DNA of 64,000 nucleotides from NCBI RefSeq assembly GCF_002210425.1, contig NZ_MWQK01000005.1, forward strand, positions 62,001 through 126,000. Direction: 5' to 3'. Shown here one piece after another: positions 25,293 to 34,471 of this stretch. The position numbers were made by a program, and so were the translations under genes. The notes below the pieces were generated by a model that worked only from the letters and a program-made list of their open reading frames with translations, was not told the DNA's origin and searched no databases. Numbering within the stretch: the first letter of the stretch is position 1; every line of letters starts with the position of its first letter. The DNA is from Fibrobacter sp. UWB2 (GTDB lineage Bacteria; Fibrobacterota; Fibrobacteria; Fibrobacterales; Fibrobacteraceae).

Positions 25293-26438
25293 ATGAAACA
25301 ACTTGTAGAAAATTTGATAAATGGTTTTGTTGCAAAGGTAAAAAAGGCGATTTATTTAAAGCAAGGAAAATCTTGGTGTAAAAAAGCTAAGGTTAATGGA
25401 TGCAGACTATATAAACCGAACAATAAACTGTATAAAAAATATCAGGAAAAGTGGGGCTTGCTTGAAACACCTGTGATGCGTGAGTATTTAGAGGTGTTCT
25501 GTGCGTATTTGCAAAATGATGAGGATCGTTTAAATATTGTTCCTGAAAACATATGCCATAATGTAATTGAACCGGTATTGAATCCGTTTCGTTATAGAGT
25601 TTTTTTTGAAGACAAGAATTACTTTGCAAAAATTCTTGGCAAAGATATTCTGCCGAATGAATTTCTACGTTGTATAAATGGAACTTTTTATGATGGTGAC
25701 TACAATTGTGTTGCTACTGAAGATTTGCCTAAAAAAATGGGCGAAATCGCGGCGATTGCTCCACATATTATCGTGAAGCCTACAGTTGATTCTTGTTCTG
25801 GAAATGGAATTCACTTTTTTAAGTGGAATGGTCAAAAATTTGAAAATGATAAGGGAAATTCGTTTGAACAGATTCTCTTGAATGGAAAAATTAAAAATTT
25901 TGTAGTGCAAGAAGTTCTTAAACAATCTGATTTTATAAGTCAGTTTGGGCCTACTTCGGTCAATACACTTCGTATTGTGACATATAAAAGTGTGAAAGAT
26001 GAATGTGTTCATATTCCAGCAATGCTTTTGCGCATTGGAAAAATTGGAGCAAATGTGGACAACGCACATGCAGGAGGCTTGTTTGTTGGTATAAATCCTG
26101 AAACAGGAGAACTTGGAAAATATGTAAGTGACCAATATGGCAAAACTCAGTCTGTTTTTAATGGAATAGACTTTTCGAATTCCAATTACAAAATCCCGAA
26201 TTTTGACAAAGTTTTGGCTTTTGCTAAAAAAGTACATTCTGTAATTCCATACCATAGATTATTGGCTTTAGATGTTGTCCTCATGGGGAATGGCTGTAAA
26301 TTGATTGAATATAATATTAGTGCTTTTAGTACATGGTTATTTCCGTTTGTTGGCCAAACCCCATTCGGTAAATGGACGGATGAAATTATAGAATATTGTT
26401 CTGAAAAAAAACAGTTGCAGAGATTTTGGTTGGTATAG
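25293..26438 (+). CDS. ATP-grasp protein, sugar-transfer-associated type
   Basis: 381-aa ATP-grasp enzyme of the kind found in capsule loci (ATPgrasp_ST-like). A basic N-terminal ~110 residues precede the core, which has PHIIVKPTVDSCSGNGIHF (nucleotide loop), FVVQEVLKQ, TLRIVTYK, DNAHAGGLFVGIN and LIEYNISAFSTW (E-x-N metal ligands). It begins 10 nt after the TupA-like gene. Acceptor and amine are unknown. It is similar in plan to the next gene but divergent in sequence, so it is not a recent duplicate. Confidence 0.82.
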   Translation: MKQLVENLINGFVAKVKKAIYLKQGKSWCKKAKVNGCRLYKPNNKLYKKYQEKWGLLETPVMREYLEVFCAYLQNDEDRLNIVPENICHNVIEPVLNPFRYRVFFEDKNYFAKILGKDILPNEFLRCINGTFYDGDYNCVATEDLPKKMGEIAAIAPHIIVKPTVDSCSGNGIHFFKWNGQKFENDKGNSFEQILLNGKIKNFVVQEVLKQSDFISQFGPTSVNTLRIVTYKSVKDECVHIPAMLLRIGKIGANVDNAHAGGLFVGINPETGELGKYVSDQYGKTQSVFNGIDFSNSNYKIPNFDKVLAFAKKVHSVIPYHRLLALDVVLMGNGCKLIEYNISAFSTWLFPFVGQTPFGKWTDEIIEYCSEKKQLQRFWLV

Positions 26439-26474
26439 ATAAAGCTTCAATTTTATTTTCATTGGGAGATAACT

Positions 26475-27491
26475 ATGAAAAAAATACTTGACATGATAAA
26501 AAGGGCTTTGTACTACAATTCAGTTGTAAAAAAAATATCGGGAAAATCACATTTTTTTGACATATTCCTTTCAAGAATTATAATCGGAGTGCCTTTTGAT
26601 AGGTATGTTGATTTCTGTTTTTATGATAAGCCATGGAAAGTGCGTCGTGAATATTTGTTTAATGAGTGGAAGTATTATGTCAAATATAATCCTGGGGTAA
26701 CTCGTGGCAATCACGATGACAAAAGTGATATTTTCTCTAAGTGCTTGCCTTATTTGAAACGAGAAGTTTTGAAAACGCATAATCTTTCTTTAGATGCTTT
26801 TAAAGTTTTTGTTCAAGGGAAAAAAAGTTTTTTTTATAAACCGCTAGATGGAGATAGTGGGCGAGGTGTTGAAAAAATACTTGTAACAGGTGATATTGAT
26901 ACTCTTTATACGGAGGTGTTAAAGAAAGGTGTAGGTATTCTAGAAGAAACGGTAATTCAACATAAAGACATGAATAGGATGAATCCTAATTTAGTGCAAA
27001 CAATAAGATTCTTTGTTTGCAAAGGCTCGGCGCAAACAAAAATTGTGTTTACCGCATTAAGAACATCTTTGAAGGATAATGTTTGTGTTGATAATGCGGG
27101 CTTTGGTGGTGCCTTTGCTAATGTTGACCTAAATACCGGAATGATTTCTACTAACGCCTTTAGTGAAATAGCTGCGTTAAAGGGTGATTTTGATGTTCGT
27201 CTTGTGAATGATGCTGGGCTAGTAAAGCATCCTGTTACAGGAACAATCTTTAAAGGGTTTAAAATACCATTTTTTGATGAAGCTTCTGCTTTTGTTCTAG
27301 AAATTTCAAATAAAGTAGATTTTTATGGAAGGGCACTTCTTGGATTTGATATTGCTATATCAGAAAAAGGTCCTATATTAATTGAAGTGAATGCTAATAG
27401 ACCGGGAATAAGTGAATTGTGGCAAATTCCTTTGAAATATAAACCTTTGAGAAATGAATTTGAAAAAATACTCAAGGATAGTGGCTTGTAA
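26475..27491 (+). CDS. ATP-grasp protein, sugar-transfer-associated type
   Basis: 338-aa ATP-grasp enzyme, third in the series. FFYKPLDGDSGRGVEKI is the nucleotide loop; TIRFFVCKG, DNAGFGGAFANVDLNTG and LIEVNANRPGI (E-x-N ligands) follow the same order as the gene at 25293. GGGAG lies 6 nt before the ATG. The stop overlaps the next start as TAATG, so translation is coupled. Very low GC (A/T-rich third positions) suggests transfer together with its neighbours. Confidence 0.82.
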   Translation: MKKILDMIKRALYYNSVVKKISGKSHFFDIFLSRIIIGVPFDRYVDFCFYDKPWKVRREYLFNEWKYYVKYNPGVTRGNHDDKSDIFSKCLPYLKREVLKTHNLSLDAFKVFVQGKKSFFYKPLDGDSGRGVEKILVTGDIDTLYTEVLKKGVGILEETVIQHKDMNRMNPNLVQTIRFFVCKGSAQTKIVFTALRTSLKDNVCVDNAGFGGAFANVDLNTGMISTNAFSEIAALKGDFDVRLVNDAGLVKHPVTGTIFKGFKIPFFDEASAFVLEISNKVDFYGRALLGFDIAISEKGPILIEVNANRPGISELWQIPLKYKPLRNEFEKILKDSGL

Positions 27492-28474
27492 TGAAAAATA
27501 AAATCGCTTTTATTATCCCTTATTTTGGAAAATTCCCGGAATATTTTAATTTCTGGTTGAGAACAGCGGGTTGTAACAAGAACATTGACTTTCTTATTTT
27601 TACAGATGATCAAAGAAAATTTGACTATCCTTCCAATGTGAAAGTTCATTACATGTCTTTCGCAGAAATGAAAGATTATATACAAAAAAAATTCCCCTTT
27701 AAGATTTCTTTAGAGCATCCGTACAAATTGTGTGATTTTAAGTTGGCTTATGGGTTTATATTTGAAGATTTTTTGAAGACCTACGACTTTTGGGGGCATT
27801 GTGATTTAGATGTCGTTTGGGGTGATGTAAGACATTTCCTAACAGATGACATTTTGGACAATTATGACAAAATCTTAGAACATGGTCATTGTGAATTGTA
27901 TAGAAATACGGAAGATATAAATAGACGCTTTATGAAAGATAATCATCCGTTTGTATCTTACAAAGAGGTGCTTTCTACAAATGCTTCATTTTGTTTTGAT
28001 GAAAAAACATCGCCGATGAATCGAAATTTATGGAAAGATATAAAATGCTATTCGAATAACAAATTATTTGTCAACATTAGTTTTAATGATTATTCAGGCT
28101 TTTTTAAAGATTTTAATTCTGGTAAAATAGGTTATCTTTGCTGGAATCAGGGACTATTATCGTACTTGTCCAAAGAACATGAAATACAATATGTCATGTA
28201 TGCTCATTTCCAGTACAGAAATCCATCTACGCATGTTGATGAAAATGAATCAGGTTTCGTATTAATGCCAACAGGTTTTTTCCCAAAGGAGAAAAAAACT
28301 GCAGTAAATCAATTTCTATTTGGTCACAATATAACTGCCCAAAAAAGTATCATTAAAAATTATATCTACAAAATTTTGTATGTTTTAGGCTTTAATCGAG
28401 ATTTTAAAAGAATGTTTATGATTCCTAGCCACTTCACTTATAAAAAATATTGGAAGGGGGAATTTGTAAAATGA
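27491..28474 (+). CDS. DUF6625-like putative glycosyltransferase
   Basis: 327-aa protein of a family seen in capsule loci, here assigned as DUF6625-like from memory. KIAFIIPYFGKFPEYFNFWL starts a GT-A-like fold; FLIFTDD and FWGHCDLDVVWGDVR supply a DxD-type metal site. The C-terminal third (ITAQKSIIKNYIYKILYVLG onward) is basic and hydrophobic, suggesting membrane association. Start and stop overlaps with both neighbours indicate a coupled operon. The transferred sugar is unknown. Confidence 0.7.
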   Translation: MKNKIAFIIPYFGKFPEYFNFWLRTAGCNKNIDFLIFTDDQRKFDYPSNVKVHYMSFAEMKDYIQKKFPFKISLEHPYKLCDFKLAYGFIFEDFLKTYDFWGHCDLDVVWGDVRHFLTDDILDNYDKILEHGHCELYRNTEDINRRFMKDNHPFVSYKEVLSTNASFCFDEKTSPMNRNLWKDIKCYSNNKLFVNISFNDYSGFFKDFNSGKIGYLCWNQGLLSYLSKEHEIQYVMYAHFQYRNPSTHVDENESGFVLMPTGFFPKEKKTAVNQFLFGHNITAQKSIIKNYIYKILYVLGFNRDFKRMFMIPSHFTYKKYWKGEFVK

Positions 28475-29373
28475 AAAAAAATATATCTGTTGTAATGGCT
28501 GTATATAACGGCGAAAAATATTTACGTGAGCAACTTGATAGCATTTACGCACAAACCTTAAAACCGTATGAAGTAATAGCCGTTGACGATTGTTCCACAG
28601 ACAGTTCTTTTGCCATTCTAAAGGAGTATGCAGCAACAAAAGGTTTACGTTGCATCTCTAATGAAAAAAATCTTGGTGTAAATGCCTCTTTTGCCAAAGC
28701 TATATCTCTCGCCACTTGTGAATTCATTGCTATTAGCGATCAGGATGATGTTTGGTTTGATTGCAAACTTGAACGATTGTATCAAGAATTATCAACAATG
28801 CCTGATAATGAACCAAATCTGGTGACATCGGCGGTAACCGATGTTGATTCTGATTTGAATGTTGTTTACAAAAAAAATATATCCTTGCATCCAGCTTCTT
28901 TTTATGACTTTGTCCCAGACTTGTTTATGCAGGGCTCTACTCAATTATTTAATAGGAAAGTAAAAGATCTTGTGGTTATAGCACCTAAAGGTACGTATGA
29001 TTTGCAAATTTCCACAACAGTATCGTTGTGTGGAAATAGAAAATTTGTAACTGAACCTCTTGGCTATTATCGGCATCATAATAAAAATGTAGCTGCTTCT
29101 TGGAATTATTCAAAATTTGGGCGTTTTTTACGCCATATTTTTAGAAAATATATTTTAGATTATGGAATATCAAAAGCATATATAACACTTTTTTTAAAGC
29201 CCAAATATGACGAATATAAATCAAGCATTTCTATTAACCGGAGCAATTTCTTCGAAAAAATTACACATATTAATGAAAATATTTTCTGTTTATTGGCAAT
29301 TAAGGAGTGGAGCCTTGTAAAACGAATTAGAGTTTTTTTAGGAACAATAATTTTGAAAATGCTTAAGAGATGA
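28471..29373 (+). CDS. GT2 glycosyltransferase
   Basis: 300-aa GT-A enzyme. MKKNISVVMAVYNGEKYLREQ opening, VDDCSTDSSF, NLGVNASFAKAI, and ISDQDDVWFDCKLE (the DxD-equivalent QDD of this GT2 subgroup). GYYRHHNKNVAAS occurs in rhamnosyl- and related transferases. A GGGGG tract lies upstream of the ATG, which overlaps the previous stop (ATGA). Specificity not decidable. Confidence 0.86.
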   Translation: MKKNISVVMAVYNGEKYLREQLDSIYAQTLKPYEVIAVDDCSTDSSFAILKEYAATKGLRCISNEKNLGVNASFAKAISLATCEFIAISDQDDVWFDCKLERLYQELSTMPDNEPNLVTSAVTDVDSDLNVVYKKNISLHPASFYDFVPDLFMQGSTQLFNRKVKDLVVIAPKGTYDLQISTTVSLCGNRKFVTEPLGYYRHHNKNVAASWNYSKFGRFLRHIFRKYILDYGISKAYITLFLKPKYDEYKSSISINRSNFFEKITHINENIFCLLAIKEWSLVKRIRVFLGTIILKMLKR

Positions 29374-29381
29374 AATAGCAT

Positions 29382-30692
29382 ATGAATGTTTTTCTTTTTG
29401 TTTCCATTCCAATTTTGTTTTTTTCCATACGAAATTATCATAAGGCATTTTTGTGGTATTTCCTTTTTCGATTGTTTTTATCGAACTTTGTACCCTTTTT
29501 AGCCATTGTTGGAATACCTCAAATTCGATTGAGCTTGGTTTGTGACACGTGGTTTATCATTCTACCGTTGTTGATGCATATAAAAGAAAAAGGTCTTTTT
29601 AAGGTCCCTAAATTACCATCTGAATTAAGACCCTTTGCATGGATGATTTTCTTGGTGATTTTTTCATCAACGATTTCCGTATTGCCTCTTTTTAATTCTT
29701 TGAGTTGTGCGTTCTTGGAGTGCGTCAGTTCATATATATTTCCTCTGCTTTTTTTTGCAAAAATAAAACATCCTTCAGATCTAAAATTTATCATTACAGG
29801 GTTGATGATTATTTCCGTAATTGCCGCGATATATGCTTATTTGGAAGCATTTGTTTTCGGCTATCAGAATCCCTTGATTATGTACGAGCAATCATTAAAT
29901 CCCAATATTACAGAAAATATGTGGTCTTATAGTTTTTTTGACAGAGGTGGGCGTGGGCGTATTTCTTCAATATTTGCTCACGCTATTGGTTGCGGATGCA
30001 CGATGTCAATTTTTGCTGTGTTTTTTTTGTATGTTAAAGGGGCGTTTAATTCCTATATCGTTTCTAATAAACTTTATTATATTTCTGTTTTTTCCGCCGT
30101 ATTTTTAGTAGCCCTATGCAATTCACGTTCTCCATATCCTTTAATTTTCATTTCACTTCTAGCTTTAATAAAGTCTAAATCATTCCTCAAACTCGCCAGT
30201 GTTGGCGTTGTTTTGATATTTATTTTTCAGTCAGAACTAGCGACATTTATTGACGTTTTATTAAGTATTTTCGACAAAAACATTGAGGAACATTTGGGGG
30301 GAGGTTCAAATATAGAAATGAGAATGGAACAATTTGAAGCTCTATTAACAGCCTGGTTGTCCGGCAACCCTATATTTGGTGAGGGTGCTTATGCAACTCG
30401 TTTTTGGTTAGATAAAAATATTGGTTTAATGGGAGGAGAATCTATATGGATTAATCTTTTGTTAAATACGGGCTTATTGGGATGTGTTTTTTACTTGAAC
30501 ATTATGAAAGGTTTAGTTATGCTAGGGAAGGGATATGGAAAAAAAACAATCTTTTTCTTTGTAGTAGGTTGGATTGTCATGAAATCCGCCTCATCAACGC
30601 CCGGATTAGATACATCGCTGTTTTTTATGGTGATGTTTTGTATAGCTAAATTGAATATGTTGAGCAATGAAATTAACTCAAAAAATGAATAG
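29382..30692 (+). CDS. Wzy-like O-antigen/capsule polymerase
   Basis: 436-aa polytopic membrane protein with about 11-12 hydrophobic helices and a large periplasmic loop around residues 165-205 (SYSFFDRGGRGRISSIFAH). A second conserved region, FGEGAYATRFWLDKN then GGESIWINLLLNTGLLG, is typical of the O-antigen ligase/polymerase family. It would join repeat units on the periplasmic side. It sits directly before the flippase gene, the usual Wzx/Wzy pairing. A second such protein is at 53568. Confidence 0.8.
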   Translation: MNVFLFVSIPILFFSIRNYHKAFLWYFLFRLFLSNFVPFLAIVGIPQIRLSLVCDTWFIILPLLMHIKEKGLFKVPKLPSELRPFAWMIFLVIFSSTISVLPLFNSLSCAFLECVSSYIFPLLFFAKIKHPSDLKFIITGLMIISVIAAIYAYLEAFVFGYQNPLIMYEQSLNPNITENMWSYSFFDRGGRGRISSIFAHAIGCGCTMSIFAVFFLYVKGAFNSYIVSNKLYYISVFSAVFLVALCNSRSPYPLIFISLLALIKSKSFLKLASVGVVLIFIFQSELATFIDVLLSIFDKNIEEHLGGGSNIEMRMEQFEALLTAWLSGNPIFGEGAYATRFWLDKNIGLMGGESIWINLLLNTGLLGCVFYLNIMKGLVMLGKGYGKKTIFFFVVGWIVMKSASSTPGLDTSLFFMVMFCIAKLNMLSNEINSKNE

Positions 30693-30703
30693 GTTTAGCG
30701 ATC

Positions 30704-32251
30704 GTGTCTTCTTATGCGGAAAATAACAAGCGAATAGCCAAAAATACGTTGTTGCTATATTTCAGAATGCTCATCACAATGGCGGTAAGTCTATATACGA
30801 GTCGCGTTGTTCTGCAGGCTCTCGGCGTTGAAGATTTTGGAATATACAATGTCGTTGGAGGAGTTGTCGTTCTAATCACTTTTTTAAACAATTCATTAAC
30901 AGGCGCAACGCAACGATTTTTAAGTATTGGTTTAGGTACTGCGCATATATGTAATTTGTCAAAAATTTTTAACACATGTATTTTTGTTCATAAAATATTA
31001 GCCATTGTCATTCTTTTGTTTTCTCAATTTATTGGTTTATGGTTCATTGACAATAAACTGCAAATTCCTACCAATCGGGCTGTTGCTGCTTTTTGGGTAT
31101 TTCAAGCTTCGGTTTGTTCGATGGTGGTTATGATTTTGAGTGTTCCTTACAATGCCCTTATAATAGCTTACGAGCAAATGAGAGCGTTTGCATACGTATC
31201 TATTATTGAGGTTTTCTTTAAATTGCTGGTTGCGTTGAGCTTAAAAATAATCATCTTTGACAAATTGATTTATTACGCGGTGTTAATTGTTTTTGCACAA
31301 ATAGTTGTAAGAATGATTTACCAGTGGTATTGCCATAAAAAATATAGCGATATTGTTTCTGAATCTAAATATGATAAAAAAACAATGGTTGAAATATTAA
31401 AGTTCGCATCATGGACTATTATAGGGAATCTAGCAAATATACTGTCAAGTCAGGGCTTAAATATTTTGCTTAATATTTTTTTCGGGCCTATAGTAAATGC
31501 TTCGCGTGGTTTAGCTGTACAAATTCAATCCGCATTGCAAAGCTTTGTTTCAAACTTTCAAACATCAATAAATCCACAAATATTCAAGACGTTCGCGGCA
31601 CAGCAAATAGATTATCATCGAAAATTAGTTATATCTAGCGCACGTTTTTCTATGCTATTAATGGGTTTTTTGTCAATACCTTTTATTTTTGAAGCGGAAA
31701 TTATTCTAGACCTTTGGTTGGGGAATGTTCCCGCTTATGCTGCAAATTTTCTTCGATTAACTCTTGTTATTGTAACCCTCGACGCGTCTGTCAATGCTCC
31801 AGACATGTCGATAAATGCTACGGGAAAAATAAGGACATATCAACTGACAACATGTGGCATTATGCTTTTGACGGTGCCGATTTCGTATCTTTTTTTAGTA
31901 AATGGATGTAAGCCCTATGTTGTATACTACATTCATTTTGCGGTAATTGTATTTTCACAAATGATGAGACTGTTACTTGATGCTCGTTACACTGGACTGT
32001 CGTTGAAAGATTTTTTTTTAAAAGTATATCTGAAAAATTTGATTTCAATATGCCTTATGTCAATCATTCCTTATATAATATTTATTTCTGTTCAACAGGG
32101 AATTTTAAGGCTTATGTTAACAATGATTTTTTCTTATTTAGGCGGACTATTAATCATTTTTTTCGTTTCGTTTAATTCAAATGAGCGGCAGCTTGTCTTG
32201 GATTTTCTAAAAAGGAAATTAATGGGTGGCATAAACAAGAAAAAAGCTTAA
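30704..32251 (+). CDS. Wzx-like polysaccharide flippase
   Basis: 515-aa MOP-superfamily transporter with about 12-14 helices. RIAKNTLLLYFRMLITMAVS, LYTSRVVLQALGVEDFGIYN and VVGGVVVLITFLNNSLTGATQ mark this flippase type, common in capsule loci of Bacteroidetes-like organisms. It would translocate the undecaprenyl-linked unit across the inner membrane. The start is GTG (30704); no ATG fits the frame. The next gene, an acyltransferase, follows after 67 nt. Confidence 0.85.
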   Translation: MSSYAENNKRIAKNTLLLYFRMLITMAVSLYTSRVVLQALGVEDFGIYNVVGGVVVLITFLNNSLTGATQRFLSIGLGTAHICNLSKIFNTCIFVHKILAIVILLFSQFIGLWFIDNKLQIPTNRAVAAFWVFQASVCSMVVMILSVPYNALIIAYEQMRAFAYVSIIEVFFKLLVALSLKIIIFDKLIYYAVLIVFAQIVVRMIYQWYCHKKYSDIVSESKYDKKTMVEILKFASWTIIGNLANILSSQGLNILLNIFFGPIVNASRGLAVQIQSALQSFVSNFQTSINPQIFKTFAAQQIDYHRKLVISSARFSMLLMGFLSIPFIFEAEIILDLWLGNVPAYAANFLRLTLVIVTLDASVNAPDMSINATGKIRTYQLTTCGIMLLTVPISYLFLVNGCKPYVVYYIHFAVIVFSQMMRLLLDARYTGLSLKDFFLKVYLKNLISICLMSIIPYIIFISVQQGILRLMLTMIFSYLGGLLIIFFVSFNSNERQLVLDFLKRKLMGGINKKKA

Positions 32252-32318
32252 GTAAATCTCTTGAACTATTTGTTTATAAAAACTAACCAACAATCGTACG
32301 TATGGGATTGGTATAGAC

Positions 32319-33312
32319 ATGAAATTCAGAAACGAATCTATTGAATTTTTGCGCGTCATCGCCATGCTATTTATCGTTATGTTGCATGTGTCGGGGGCAT
32401 TTGCAAACCTAGAAGCTGATGGAACGTTTGAAAATGCTTTGCATCATTCTTTTAGGTCAGTGTGCTTCACTGGAGTTACCATATTTGCCTTTATTTCTGG
32501 ATATTTTGGTGTAAAATGGAACGGCAAGAAGTTCTTTGATTATGAGATGATGGCTATATCATTTGAAATACTCGTTTTTATTTTCACGATTCTTTTTGTT
32601 TCCTCGTTTAACATCAGTGTTTCTTTAAGAAGTTTGTTCCCCATAGCTGGAGGATGCCACTGGTATTTTTCAGCATATATGATTTTTATGTTACTAGTAA
32701 AGTTTTTGCCCCCCAGCAAAAGTTGTGCCCAAAAGTAGGCTAATTTTGATGATATTGCTTTTCATTACATATGCAGTCCAGTTTTTAAACAAGACTAATG
32801 GAACCACATTTTTGATGTTTGTTGAAATATATATGATAGGAAGATGTCTCCGTTTAAATCCAATTTTATGGATCGAAAATCATTGTGGAAAAATAATGAT
32901 GGTGACATTGCCTTTGAATGCCGTTCTATTCTTTTTGGCCGCATACTTCAATTTTTTGAACGGCAAACTTTTGCAAATCTTGGCAAATAATCATAATCCC
33001 TTAATTTTTATTTCTGCAATCTGTCTTTTTTATTTTTTCAAGAACCATTCTTTTAATACTAGTTCCGAGATTTTTTGCAGGTTAGCTTCCTATATGTTTT
33101 CAGTATATATCGTTCACTGCGCATTTTTTGATGAAGGTTGCTTGAAAGTGTATATGAAACAAAATTTGATTTTGAACAATATTTATGTGTCTTTCATTTG
33201 CTGGTCTGCCCTGATGTTTGTTGCCCCTGTTTTTCTAGAAATGATTCGGCGAAAAATTTTTTCTCAACTAAATGACAAAGTATTTTGTTGGCTTTTGAAA
33301 AAAGAAGGATAA
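32319..33312 (+). pseudogene. acyltransferase 3 family gene, frameshifted at a poly-C tract
   Basis: Membrane O-acyltransferase (acyltransferase_3) interrupted by a frameshift. Frame one (32319-32738) gives SIEFLRVIAMLFIVMLHVSG with the catalytic-type His and runs to LLVKFLPP, then shifts to a stop. The remainder (to 33312) continues in the +1 frame from KSRLILMILLF to the end. Six C at 32709-32714 mark the shift; with five C the gene would be one ORF of 330 aa. It may be a dead gene, a slippage-controlled gene or an assembly error. If whole, it would acylate the polysaccharide. Confidence 0.85.
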
Positions 33313-33316
33313 ATAC

Positions 33317-34471
33317 ATGAATATCTTGTATATGATGCGATATTGGCCTGTCTATGGCGGAGGAGAAACTATTACCGTTACTTTGGCAAACGAATTTATT
33401 CGTCGAGGGTACAAAGTTTTTGCGTCCTATTTGTATTACAAAACAATTAATCCAATGCCATATCAATTAAACGAATCAATCGGCACAATTGAAATTTCAT
33501 CGTACGATGTAAATGATTCCATTTCACTGAAATTGTATCATGATTTTTTGAAAGAGCATAATATTGATTTGATTATAAATCAATGGGGCGATACGTCCTT
33601 TGCCCGTAAGGCGATTGGTAATTTACCTGTGAAATTAATTCGGTGTTGGCACCAAGAAGTCATTCCAAAATTTGATGATAGACATAGCAAAATAAAGAAT
33701 TTCTTCAATGATCACATTCATCCAATATATGCATGGAGGGAAAAAAGGAACTATCTCCGAATGCATAAAGAAGAAATAAACATAAGCGATGAATATATTT
33801 TTCTTGCAAATTCTTTTTTGAATGATTTTAAACATTTGTCTCATAACTACAAGGTACATAAATTGGGTGCTATTTCGAATCCTCTGACATACACTGATTT
33901 TTTTGACATGGCAAATTATGAAAAAAAGGAAAAAATGGTCCTTTTTGTAGGCCGAATGTTAGAACATCATAAGCGCATGTCTTATATGCTAAAAATATGG
34001 AAAGAGATTTGCGTAGATTCAGAATTTTCGGATTGGAAACTCGTCATGGTTGGTGACGGGCCGGATTTTTCTAAAACAAAAGAAATGGCACAAAAGATGG
34101 GATTAACAAATATTGTGATGAATGGTAAATTTGAAAATCCCAGACCTTACTACAACAAGGCTTCGGTCTTTTTGATGACTTCTGCTAGCGAAGGTTTTGG
34201 AATGACTCTTTTAGAATCCCAACAATATGCATGTGTACCTATGGCAATGGACACATATGGAAGTTTACATGAGATTATCAAGGACGGATACAACGGATTG
34301 ATCATCAAGGATAACGATTTTGAAGCCTATGTAAATCAGCTGAAGGAATTGATGAGGAACAAAAAATGGAGAAGATCCCTTGCAGGAAACGGACTTGAGA
34401 GTTCTCGTGAATTTTCTCTCCCTAAAATTGCTGACAAATGGGAAGAATTGTTTCGGAGCTTGGTTAAATGA
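33317..34471 (+). CDS. GT4 glycosyltransferase
   Basis: 384-aa GT-B enzyme. MNILYMMRYWPVYGGGETITV carries the Gly-rich N-terminal loop; LFVGRMLEHHKR, MVGDGPDFSKTK and SASEGFGMTLLESQQYA (E-x7-E region) form the donor domain. AAGGA lies 7 nt before the ATG, which is 4 nt after the split acyltransferase. It overlaps the next gene by 4 nt (ATGA). Cytoplasmic. Confidence 0.87.
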   Translation: MNILYMMRYWPVYGGGETITVTLANEFIRRGYKVFASYLYYKTINPMPYQLNESIGTIEISSYDVNDSISLKLYHDFLKEHNIDLIINQWGDTSFARKAIGNLPVKLIRCWHQEVIPKFDDRHSKIKNFFNDHIHPIYAWREKRNYLRMHKEEINISDEYIFLANSFLNDFKHLSHNYKVHKLGAISNPLTYTDFFDMANYEKKEKMVLFVGRMLEHHKRMSYMLKIWKEICVDSEFSDWKLVMVGDGPDFSKTKEMAQKMGLTNIVMNGKFENPRPYYNKASVFLMTSASEGFGMTLLESQQYACVPMAMDTYGSLHEIIKDGYNGLIIKDNDFEAYVNQLKELMRNKKWRRSLAGNGLESSREFSLPKIADKWEELFRSLVK

